A stretch of 64,000 bases of DNA from Holacanthus passer (Eukaryota > Chordata > Actinopteri > Pomacanthidae). The notes below the pieces were generated by a model. The model worked only from the letters and a program-made list of their open reading frames with translations, did no database searches and was not told where the DNA came from. A program made the position numbers and the translations under genes. Where the stretch lies: positions 1,178,001-1,242,000 of the forward strand of contig JAFREQ010000076.1 of the NCBI GenBank assembly GCA_025331565.1, given 5' to 3'. The number at the start of each line of letters is the position of its first letter. Position 1 is the stretch's first letter. Below, piece by piece: positions 25,001 to 37,000 of the stretch.

Positions 25001-28000
25001 GGACAATAAAATGTGAACTATTGAAAAAATATGTATAATATGTTATTGAAACGAAAGAGCTGTACAGTTTGTGTAGGAATGTGCAAAGTATTCAGCAGGG
25101 AATGTGTGAAAGATGTATCCAAAAGATAAGATAAACCTTTATTCGTCCCTCAGTGGGGAAATTTGCAAAAAACGATGCGCATCAGTGTAACACATAGAGT
25201 CAGATGGCACAGACCTCAGGGCTCCGGGGGCGTAGAGGTCCTGGGGGGACGGCAGATTGCAGCCAATCACTTTCTCACTGCAGCTAACAAAAGTGCAGTC
25301 TGCTCTTGTCCTTGTCCTTGGTAGCAGTGCACCAGATTATGATGGAGGAAGTGAGGATGGACTCAGTGATGGCGGTGTGTCATTGTCATTGTCTTTGGCA
25401 GATTAAACTTTTTCAGCTGCTGCGGGAAGTACATCCTCTGCTGAACTTTCTTGGTGATGGAGCTGATGTTCAGCTACCACTTGATGTCCTGGGTGATGAT
25501 GGCACCCAGGCAGCAGAAGGACTCTACAGTGTCAACTGGGGCGGCACTCAGGGACACAGGGATACGACAGCAGCGAGGCTTTGCTCTTTCTGAGGTCCAC
25601 AACCGTCTCCACTGTCTTTAGAGTTTTGAGCTCCAAGTTGTTCTGGCTGCACCACCAGCAGATGGTCAACTTCTCACCTGTACACAAACTCATCCCCACC
25701 AGAGATGAGCCCAATGAGGGTGGTGTCATCAGAAGCTTTGCAGACTGATGACTTTAGGCACAGCTATTGGTTAACAGAGGGAAGAGCAGAGGAGAAACGA
25801 TCCAGCCTTGGGGTGATCTGGTGCTGCTGGTCTGGGAGTCAGAGATGTGTTTCCCCAGCTTCATGTGCTGCCTCCGGTAGGACAGTAAGTCTGTGATCCA
25901 CTTACAGATTGAGTCAGGCCCATTCAACTGGGAGAGTTTGTCCTGCAGTAGAACAGGGATGATGGTCTTAAAAGCAGAGCTGAAGTCCAAACATAGGATC
26001 CCGACATAGGTTCCTATGGAGTCCAGGTGCTGGAGGATGAAGTGGAGAGCCATGTTGACATCATTGTCTACAGATCTGTTGGCACTGTAGGTGAACAGTG
26101 ATGGCTTTGAGGTAGCACAAGACACTGATTTCATTACCCTAGGGATGATAGTGAAGGTCTGGAAGCAGACTGGCACATGACATGTGTCCAGTGAGGTGTT
26201 AAAGATGTCTGTGAACAGCGGAGACAGCTGATCAGCACACTGCTTCAGGATGTCAGGATGGCAAGACAGAGTCAGGTCTGGCTGCTTTGTGGAGGTTCTG
26301 CCTCGTAAAAACCCTGATAACATCCCTCTCAAGGATGGAGAGAGTCATCACTGTGGTACACGGGGGGCTCTGAGGTGGGCACTGTTGATTGTAGTGTAAC
26401 AGTGATCCAAAACATTCTCCTCCCATCCAACAAATGTCTGTATTTGAGAAGTTCATCACAGAGATTATCTTTGTTTAAGTCGATAACTGAATTTGCACAC
26501 AAAAAACACACCTATTGCTTCACTTTGTTCCTTCAGTAGGAACAAGATCTCAAAAAATATCATATGATATTTTGTGTAATATTTAAGAAACTGTGGTTAG
26601 ATACGGCCTGCGATCCAGCTCAACAGCAGTCATGGGGAGAATTGCCTGCTTTTCATGTCATTGGCTATATGGGCATATGCAGAGTTTTTTTTCTGAATTG
26701 GAGGATTAGACATAAAGTCAAACAACTAAAGTATCCTACATGCACATGTAATTATTATTATTATTATAGATTTAAGTAGACATTATTTATTTTACATTTA
26801 GTTCAAGCAGCTTGCCCTGGTCATGCAATCTTGACAAATGGGGATTCCAGTCTTTATCTCCCTCTCTCCCTCTCTCTCCTATCCAGATGATTAATGTGTT
26901 GACCAATGATGGCCACAAGTTGTTTGAGGCAGTATTGTTTGCGAGCTTTGTGCTGTCCACGCCAGTCCTCTTTATTGTGTGTATCGTCTACTCCTGCTAC
27001 ATTCTGGGCTACACCGCGCTGACTGGAGTCTTCACCTACATCATCTTCGTCCCTGTGCAGGTCCGTACATTCTGAACTGCACCTACAGTTCATACATAGA
27101 CATATTTTCATAAGCAGTATTTCAACAAATGATACATTGGGTTGTTCATAATGGTTCATAGTTAAACCATCACAGATTTGTTATATTTTGTTTTCTTTTG
27201 TTTTTACCATGTTATACAATTGAGGTCCCATTTAGTTTACAACCAGTCTTGGTTCACTGTCATCCTGACCAATGCTGACCCATTTAAATACATGGTATTT
27301 AAAGACAACGACTGTCTGATGTCAGACATATGACTGTAGCTTGTGGTAACAAGGACAATTTATCAAAGAGTATATACTGTAGTGGTCTAGAGTATATGGC
27401 CTAAGGACAGAGTGTGCTGTATGCTGTGCAGATTGTAAACTTCCTTGAGGCAAATTGTGATAAATAGAAGTGACTTGACTTGATAGATTTTGGGGTTATC
27501 AGTCCTCTATGTCTCGTCTTATTTTGATGCAGTTTGATTAACTACCTGTAGGTACCTGTTTCTGTGTTACATATAGGGCACTACCTTAATTTTTCAGCCA
27601 CAAGAACAGCTGTAAATGAACTATATTTGCTCTTTTGCTGCTTGTTTTTCATTGTCACTAATATTAATATTGGGTTTTTTTCTGCTTTCAGATTTTCTTA
27701 GCCAGGCTCATCAACAAATTCAGAGGGAAAGCCATGGCAATAACAGACAGCCGTGTTCGCACAATGAATGAGATTCTCAGCAGCATCAAACTTATCAAGA
27801 TGTATGCCTGGGAAGACTCCTTTGAGAAGAAGATTGCAGGTATGAAGTTCTGCTGCTGAATTTCAATCAGATTTTTTTTAAAATTATTCTTCTATGTCAG
27901 ATATCAGGAGCATCATTTTTGTAAACACAAAACCAATTTAGAAAGATGTGTTGCATGTATTTTTCTGTGTGCACAGTTTTAGAAAAATAATCATAATAAT

Positions 28001-31000
28001 TTTTTGGTGTACACCGTTTTTCATATTTTGTGCCTTTGGAGTGGACTTATCCCTTGTTGCTACAGTGAAGGGGCTCTGTGGCTCTCAGTAGACTGTAATG
28101 GAATCACACTGGGCAGCTTCAGCAGAGGGGGGTCTGAAAAGAGTTGAGGCATCAGCAAATTTAGGAGAAACACAGGGAAAAACAAAAACTCTTCAAATAT
28201 GTGACGCTGTCTCTCTTGTAGGCTTAAGGAAGATTGAGAAGAAAAACTTGGAAAAGGTCAGTTATGTCCAGAATATAAATACCAGCATCACCAGCATCAT
28301 CCCCACCATTGCCACAGTTCTCACCTTCACAGTCCACACTCTGTTGGGCTTAAGTCTCAACACGTCTGATGTGAGTACCACCGCAAATCAGCACATTTAA
28401 GTGGTTAATTCGTGTGTTGGAGAAAGGCCATACTATCACCTTGTCAGTGTTGTCTGGTGTGAGGTAGTGTTTGAGCTCCCTTCTTTCTTATTACCAGGCC
28501 TTTACCACCATCGCCATCTTTAACTCCCTGAGGTTCTGCCTGGGTATAATGCCCATGGCTATGAAGAGCATGGCTGAGGCTGCTGTGTCAATAGCTCGAC
28601 TGAAGGTAAACTCTTCTCTTTGTGACCTGCTCAGCAGTTATTATTACTGTATCTTACAGCATTATTTTGTTGTGATGTTATCCAGCAATATGTTACCCTC
28701 AAGCAATGGGTGGTAATATATCAATATGACTTTCCCCCTCCAAAGCTCATAATCTGCAGATTCACATGATGGAGTTGACTTGGATAGACTTTTTTATTTA
28801 TTTTAATCATGAGCATATGAACATGTAATGGCAATCTGCAGTGCCAGCTTGGCTTCAATGCTTTAATACACTTGCCTTTAAAAGTGACTAATAACTGCTT
28901 GTTTCCAAAACCAGATGAAAAATTCTATTTTTACTTCACTGTATTTCCATTTTTATATCCATCAGAGGCATATTCCACTTCTTGTGTTTGTATGTGTGTT
29001 CAGGGTTTGTCACTGCAACTTCAAATGTCAGCATTCCTTGTATTTGTCACTGTCGCAGATCTCATTTGCGGTTAAAATCTCAATTTCAAAAATGTGAAAA
29101 AGCTTATTAATGCAACATTGTTTTTGCAACATTGCTGTTTCAGAAAATATTGCTGATCCAGAATCCAGAGCCTTACCTGGTGCAGAGGAAAGGCAGTGAC
29201 TCGGCAATAGTGATGAAGAATGCAACACTTTCCTGGACAAAACCAGACAGACAGCCAGAACACCGACCCAGCTCGGCCAATGGGGTGGCCGGACACACAG
29301 TGGATGAGATGTCCCAGAATAAGCAGACTGAAAGTTTGCCAAGCCTGAGAAACATCTCCTTCACACTGCCTAAGGTGTGCTTTACCACTGATATGGATAA
29401 ATGAGGTTGACTAGATGTAAGATAGATAAGATAAACTCATACTCTCAAATGTGAAATGTGTCATTTCCTGAAGGGCAACCTGCTTGGTGTCTGTGGGAAC
29501 GTCGGGAGTGGAAAGACATCACTGATTTCCAGCATTTTGGAACAGGTTGGCTCCTCCTTTGCCTTTTTTGTCTTTTATTCTCTTTTACCATCTCTGCAAG
29601 TCTCTTACATTATGTTTGGCATTTTCATTGGCTGTTAATTTTCTAGTTTTTTCATTAATTTTATTCTCCTCCACTAATAGTTACACAAATGTTACTTCTT
29701 TAAACAATGTTATCTTTAAACCAGATTTAACAGATGTTGTGTAACATACAGAGTTTCTCATGGTTTTATCTGCTCATTTTTGTATTTCAGATGCACCTTC
29801 TGCAGGGCTCCATCGCAGCTGAAGGGACATTTGCCTACGTTTCCCAGCAGGCCTGGATATTCCATGGAACTGTTCGAGACAACATCCTGATGGGGGAACC
29901 ATTTGACCAGGCCAAGTAATTCATCCGTTAACCCGCATAAATGATTGTTGTCAGTAACTGCAGAAAAATGTGACCTCTGAATTTAGAAACAATAGGACGT
30001 ATTATTAACTAAGGGGTTACCATGTGCGATGTTAATATGTTACCAGTGTTCCCATGCACTGCTTTCATACACACTATTGAAACAAGGCTTGACTAAGTCT
30101 TCTTTTTGATGCAATGTCACATGACAAATGTTTAACTGGGAGAAAGTTCCTCTTATCTTTGTGAGTTTGCATCTGGCAAGGTTGTCAAACAAGAGCACAA
30201 GTCATCCGTTATCTAACATGATTATCATCAGGAAGCCTCTCTATGCTGTCAGAAAGGGCAAGACTGAGACTTCTTGCTTGTGCATGGCATTTTGATGAGT
30301 GGCATCATCCAGCTGGCATTTATAACTGTGGTTAGGCCTTTACTTGTGCTGAAACCATTATGCATGACATAAATACTTTAGGAGAGGTTAACATACACAA
30401 GACCCTAACAGCACTTTCTGAATACAAAAAGGCTATATTGCTGAGCCTTGTACTTCCTTGTTGACTCTCTTTCATGTGAAGTAGTCTTATCAAATTCTAA
30501 CAACAATATATGTAATAAAAAGTGGGAAAGCAGTGAACTAATAGAAATACTGCTCAGGATAAAGAGTTGCAAAATGAACTAAATATGTAAATGCAGACTA
30601 TACTTATTTATCATTGCAATATGTGTTAATATTAAATATATTAACTATTAATAATTAATTATTCATAAGACACTGCAGACAAAATTTTCTTAGGGCAGAA
30701 TCATGTTTTTCAAATATCTCAATGTATTTTAGCCAGACATTTTTTCCAAAATGATGCACCCCCTTTGTTGTTTTTCTTATGAATTAGTCATGTCATCAAA
30801 ATGGCTCTGTTGAGTACACTATACTTGGCTGTCCCCTGACTTTCAGGCAATTCATTGTCTCACTCCACAGATACGACAGAGTTGTGGATGTCTGTAGCCT
30901 CAGAGCTGACCTGAAAATCCTCCCATATGGTGATCAAACTGAGGTAGGAGCTCTCCGCTGCATTCTTAACTCTCCAACCTGAATGTTTTTATGTTTTTTA

Positions 31001-34000
31001 ATTATTGTGTAGTGGAACTTTGGATACTAGCACCATCTGATGTGTTCTAAGATGCTCAGCATGTGGATTCAGAAAATGAACAATTCATTGCTGAAAAGGA
31101 CCGCTACCCTGTCTGTGGTCTGCAGCACTTATCTGTGACTAACTTGAATTTCTTTGCAGATAGCCTAAGCATCCTGACTTTTGGGAGAAACAGATTTGAG
31201 ATAAGGTTTTACATTAGCAATAATTGTAATACTTACTGGTTTACAAAAGCATATGTTCTAAAATGCTGTTTGTTTCGAGGAGTGACCTCTTTAACCTATT
31301 TTTGTGAAAATCAAAGATTCTCCATAATTCAGAAGCTTTACTAACCTTAGTTAGCGTCATTAAGTAGAGAATTAAGAAACTTTACTTTATTCTATTTTCA
31401 GATCTTGAATCCAACAACTCATTGCATGAGCTATCTGCTCAATATCGTCAGAGAGTTACTCATATGATCGATTTCCTATAAGTGTTTTTTCATGAACAGC
31501 AGTTAATGTCTTGTACAAACACTTGGTGGTTTTGAACTCCAAGGCAATTGAATGAAAGGATGAACTTTTTACTTCAAGTTTGATCATTGGCTTACAACCA
31601 TTCAAACACTTGATGTTGCCAAGTCACAATCTTTGTATTATTTTCTCTTGCTTAAAGCTGTTAATTAGCTTGTTAATTAAAGCCAATTAACTATGTCATC
31701 TATGTTACTTCCATGAAAGTGAATATAAAACTACATGTTCAGAGAGACAGAAGTAGTATTATTAGTAGTATTGCATAACATCAGTCGTATTGTTGAAGTC
31801 TGAGTCACAGCTAATTTATTAAAAGTTGAATACCAGGCCTGCTGATTTAGGCAGTTTGAATTTGCCATTATCAAATCTGCATCTCAGTTTGGGTTGAAGT
31901 CCAACTTTGACTGTTTGAAACCCTGTGGCCAGTGATCTTAGTTGCTTTCTGCTGTTTTGTTGGCAGATTGGAGAGCGAGGGCTGAATCTGTCAGGCGGGC
32001 AGAAGCAGAGAGTCAGCCTGGCCAGAGCTGTCTACTCCAATAAGGACATCTACCTCCTCGATGATCCGCTATCTGCTGTCGACGCCCACGTGGGGAAACA
32101 CATTTTTGAAGAATGCATTAAGAAGGAGCTCCAGGGGAAATCTGTCATACTGGTTACACACCAGCTGCAGGTGGGAAGATGAACACAGTTTTATTCTTTA
32201 GCCGATAGTAAATCTTAAACAGCTTGTTATGTAATATGGCTTTTATGAATTCAATTTGCAAACTCATTCATACTTGTAGTACAGTCTATTTAAGTTTCAA
32301 CGTTCATAGTAGCATATTTAAAAATCATTTCAGATTAGAAAATGACCTGTTGTGGTAAACCTCAAAGTAAAAACAAATCACACAACAGGAAATGTTGTCT
32401 GTTGCCACTGGTATTATCGTAATCATAAATTATGAGCTGTTATGTAAGTCATTTTATTTAGGAGCATCTGCCAAGTGCCATAAATGTATGTGGACACGTC
32501 ACTGCTGTTCAGGCCGTGTTAGTTAGACCTCTGCCCACGGGACTGGGATGGTTTTGTTGACATGGTTGTGTGTGTCTGTCAGTACCTGGAGTTCTGTGAT
32601 GACATTTTGCTTCTGGAGGATGGCGAGGTGCGGGAGGCTGGAGACCACCGGGCCCTGATGAAAGCCAACGAACGCTACGCACAGCTCATCAGCAACTACC
32701 AGATGGAACAGGCCAAAGTAAAACATTACAAAACTCAGATATAATGGAGTTATTTAGTTATTCTGCTGTGCTCACCCTACGTTTCACCTTATTGCTTTTG
32801 TAGCTGTAAAAGCTTTTTACCAGTTCTTTATTATTTTACTATCTCAAAAACAATAAAGAAAGAAAGGCTGACTAAAGGAAACAACAATTTGTCTCATAAT
32901 TTGAGTTGTTATCGTAACAGTAACATGGTATCCGCAAGGGCGCAAGTTAATGATTTTATATCTGGTGAAGTAAAAGTGACTTATTTTCTGCAGCATCACT
33001 GTGTTTTTGCTTACGGTTTACAGACTCAGACAGAGGAAGATGAAGTGCCACCCGAAGACACTACCGAGCTGAGGGAGGTTGAGCTAAGAGATCGTGCAGA
33101 CAGTGGGATAGTGAACCCAGGTATGGAAAGTTGGGAAAAAAATGTTTGTTTGTGCAATGAAATAAATTATATGGGATATTTTATGATGCCGCAATTCATA
33201 ATTAGAGCACTTAAAATGTTGGATGGATGGAGGCTAGAGTTCATTATGGAGTTTAGTACAAGGACACACCAGTAAAAAGTGTTCCACATTCTGTAGTAAC
33301 CAGTGCAAATGGATCCCTAAAGCAATTACATAGACATAGATAGACAGACTTTATTGTCCCAAACTGGGAAATTCTTGAATATAAAGATATATATAAAGAT
33401 AGTGAGAGATGGGTTGCAACATGTTGCTTACTCCTTAATTGTCTTTGGAGCAAAGTGTCATCTGAAAAGTGTGGACTTCTAAACGAGCCAATGTATAACC
33501 AGGAGTAGGTAAAAGGTAGCACTCGCAGTCCAATGTGGTAACAAAGAGACACTGACTCATTAAAAATATATGATTTAAGTACATAAGATAAATGAGCACA
33601 AAGCTTAGTGAAACAAAACCAGACAAGGAAACAGACCTACAATTCTGACTGACAGTATACTGTGATTTTTGTAATATTTGGGCATTTGTTTATATTTTTT
33701 TGACCATTTGTGCTTCCTTTCAGCATTTGACATGTCAGATGAGAAGAATGATGGAATGAAACCTGACCAACAACGTAAGTCTACCAAACGCATCATAATG
33801 CTGATGCTGGTGCAGGATCATCCGTTTCAGATGTAATATACCCAGTCTCTGCTCAAATGGTTCAACTTTAATGTGGTAATCTAAAATCCAAAGTTAAGCA
33901 GCCAGTATGCATCAGTAGAAATGATTGTTGGATGATCAAAGAGCTCTGGAAACGTCCTCCCCCTTCACCTTTCTGTGCAACATCTGTAGTTTTCCATACC

Positions 34001-37000
34001 GATAACACAACAGTCACACCTGCTCAGCACAATTATTGGCCGGGTGGGGAGGTGATAAACTCACGAAAGGTTTGAAATTCTCTCTCAAGATCTCTATTTT
34101 CATCCTCTACACAACGATTTCAGTCACTTTATGTGTTTACAACATGTAGGAGAAAGAAATGGAGGAGGAGACAATATGTGTCGTTATCCCCATATTTAAA
34201 GCTTAATCACATCCTTCACTCTTTTTTGATGGTCAGCTTTGCCCTCTGCTTTGACTGTGGCTCTTAACTGTGGTTATAAACACTTTTGCCTTCCGACACA
34301 TCACATGTACTATTTCCTTCTGAGCATAACTCAGGTCTAAGTTTATATCCTAAACTATTGGTATAGAAAAACTAAAAATACTGCAGTGGATTTGAATTCC
34401 AAAAATCCAAAATAACATATTTGTGATATTTCTGTAGTTGTGTGAATTTAAGACACATTGCTTTTACACTTTTGTGAATCTAGCATGTGTCTGGGTGATT
34501 GGATATACGAAATTGAAATTTGATTTTAGCTACATTTAATTTACATTAATTTAAGCTTTTGTACACCTGTATTGTTTGATATTGTTGTTCTGTGGCAACA
34601 CAATCCAATCACTCAGGACACAGGCTGATCAAATGGAGCTCGCTCTAATTGTACTATGAGTCTATGAAATCGTTTTCTTCCCTTTCAGCTGCTGGTGGTG
34701 ATCAGCTGGTCAGTCAGGAGTCCTCCACAGAAGGTGCTGTCTCCTGGAGAGTCTACCAGCAGTACTGCAAGGCTGGAGGTCTGATATAGCACACACACAC
34801 ACGCATGCATGCATACATACAATGGCATGATTCTATACAATGATGCACAATTCACACATGCCCAGTCGATGATGTTTGGTGTGACTTTGTTCCCGCAGGC
34901 TACTTCTTTGCCTTCCTCGCCATCGTGAACATCGTCCTGATGATTGGATCCACAGCCTTCAGCAACTGGTGGCTCAGCTACTGGCTGGGCCAAGGTAATG
35001 GGGTGAGAACCATATCTTTTTCACACACACACAACTTATCACCAGCCCTGGTTGAAATGTGAATGTGTTCTCAGTGAGTTTGTGATTCTTTTATGCTCCA
35101 ACAAGCATGTTGTGGGACAGCCTGAGAGCAGTGAATAGTTTTCTGTACACAGCCTGCAATCCCACTGCACTATATGGTGACAATATTGACAATAACATAA
35201 AAGTCACATATTTTCTCTGTTTTTTTTCCGGCCAATAAGACTTCAAGCGAGAGCGACATCTCACAAAACCCACACCTGCACTTCTACCAGCTTATTTACG
35301 GCGTGATGGCGATCGTCATGGTGATACTCGCCATCATGAAATGCTTCATCTACACTGGGGTCACCTTGAATGCTGCCTGCAGATACCACAACACCATGTT
35401 CAAGAATGTAATGTGCAATGGCTGAACCTTGGCCTTCTATATACTATCAAACATTCATACTTTGCAATTTCAATCAAACATCTCATAATGTGTTTGGTGT
35501 TTAAAAATCAAGACTTCTTTCAGATCTGGTAGAAGCCACAGTAACACGTAGTAGCTGCCAGTGAGCCCCTGATAATGAATATGCTTTTGTTTTCCTTTCT
35601 TAGATTCTCGCCAGTCCCATGAGTTTCTTCGACACAACGCCGACTGGACGCATTCTCAACCGCTTCTCGAAAGATCAAGAGGAGGTGGACACTGTGCTTC
35701 CCCTCCACATGGACCCTTTCCTGCAGTTCAGTTTGATGGTCACCTGTACCATCATCATCATCTCGGCTGTCTTCCCCTTCATGCTGATAGCTGTGGTTGC
35801 TGTAGGAGCTTTGTTCGCCGTCATTCTCTTGTGAGTTAATACCAGTTAAGTCTAAACAAGATAAAATAAATTTATTTCTACAGGCACTGTTGGAAAATAG
35901 GGTAGTAGCAAATTCATGATCTGATATTGTTCTCAGTGGTATTGATTACACACTTAGTTACATTCATGTAATTTGCAAGATTTAGATCTTCACTGAAGTT
36001 GTTAAATGACAAAGTGCATCAATTTACAAGAATATAATAATATAACAAAGAGGGAACACTGAATATCAGTTGTGAATCCTCTACAGTATTTTCCAGAGGA
36101 GTATCCGTCAGATGAAAAGGATGGAGAACGTCAGTCGCTCTCCCTGCATCTCTCTCACCACCTCTACCGTGCAGGGCCTCAGCACCATCCATGCCTACAA
36201 CACAAGAGACAGCCACATAAAACTGTAAGACACCAGAGTTCCTTAATATGAAATACTTTATATTTTTGCTTTTTGTTTGCTGACCTTTCTGGCTTGCTGA
36301 GAATATATACTCTCTTTTTAATTTGTCTCTGCTTTACATTCGTGCAGTGCAGGTAGTGTGTTAGTCATCAGTTCTCTGATCCTCGTCTGCACTGTTAACA
36401 CTGTTTTATTGATCATTGTGTTAAGGTGGTATATTCACTATCCCTGGCCTGTCCTGTGTCATGTAGGTTCAAGTTATTGAATGACATCAACTCCAACCAC
36501 TATTTACTGTTTCACTCTGGGACACGTTGGCTCTCCTTCTGTCTGGACTCTATGGCTGCGGCCATGTCCTTGTGTGTGGCTCTGTTCGTAGTGCTCACCA
36601 GTGATGCAATCATCAGTCCGTCTATGAAAGGCCTGGCAATGTCCTACACCATACAGGTAAATTTGGGCAGCAAGTGAATGAACGTTCTAAAGCCACATTG
36701 GAAACAACTGCAACATGTGTGTTTACAGACTGTTTATGTGTTGTCCAGTTGACAGGCATGCTTCAGTACGTAGTGAGGCAGGCAACAGAGGTGGAGGCGA
36801 GGTTCAACTCGGTGGAGCGGCTGCAGGAGTACATCACTGTGAGACTCCGGAACAACTCTCACACTTTTACAAAATGACAGGCCATTGGGCAGTTAATAAA
36901 CAAACATTAATATTTATCAGATAAAATGAATGAACAGTCAACTCATCTTTCTTTCAAATTCTTTATTTTATTAATCTTGTAAATTTATTAATAATTGACA

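Larger units (their letters stand above)
22078..28605 (+). other. abcc12: abcc12 exons 1-9: N-terminus and TMD1
   Basis: Residues 1-114 are a polar cytosolic region ending in the family block HPVDNAGFLSFSTFAWMTP. In ABCC5 and ABCC12 this block sits just before the first membrane domain. Residues about 115-436 form TMD1. Hydrophobic runs lie in exon 4 (LILSVLVGVLAMVAVFLGP), exon 5, exon 6 (LSTPVLFIVCIVYSCYILG), exon 8 (TIATVLTFTVHTLLGL) and exon 9. Exon 7 carries the intracellular-loop sequence MNEILSSIKLIKMYAWEDSF, which couples to the nucleotide-binding domains in this family. Intron 5 (24,429-26,886) is the largest, at about 2.5 kb, because it holds LINE sequence. Confidence 0.85.
33024..36838 (+). 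other. abcc12: abcc12 exons 16-24: linker and TMD2
   Basis: Exons 16 and 17 encode an acidic linker (residues about 717-765) rich in Glu and Asp, likely unstructured. Exon 18 ends the linker with EGAVSWRVYQQYCKAGG, a block common to ABCC5 and ABCC12. TMD2 occupies residues about 797-1101. MIGSTAFSNWWLSYWLGQG is the first helix. An N-G-T sequon follows at N829 in the first outer loop, where related proteins are glycosylated. SPMSFFDTTPTGRILNRFSK (exon 21) is the hallmark cytosolic loop of the family. The exon 20 acceptor (GGCCAATAAG) is weaker than the rest, but a T-tract lies just upstream. Confidence 0.85.

Noticed and set aside
31063..31344. 93-codon ORF inside abcc12 intron 13
   Set aside because: It lies between two exons whose phases join perfectly without it, and has no splice sites or ABC-transporter content.
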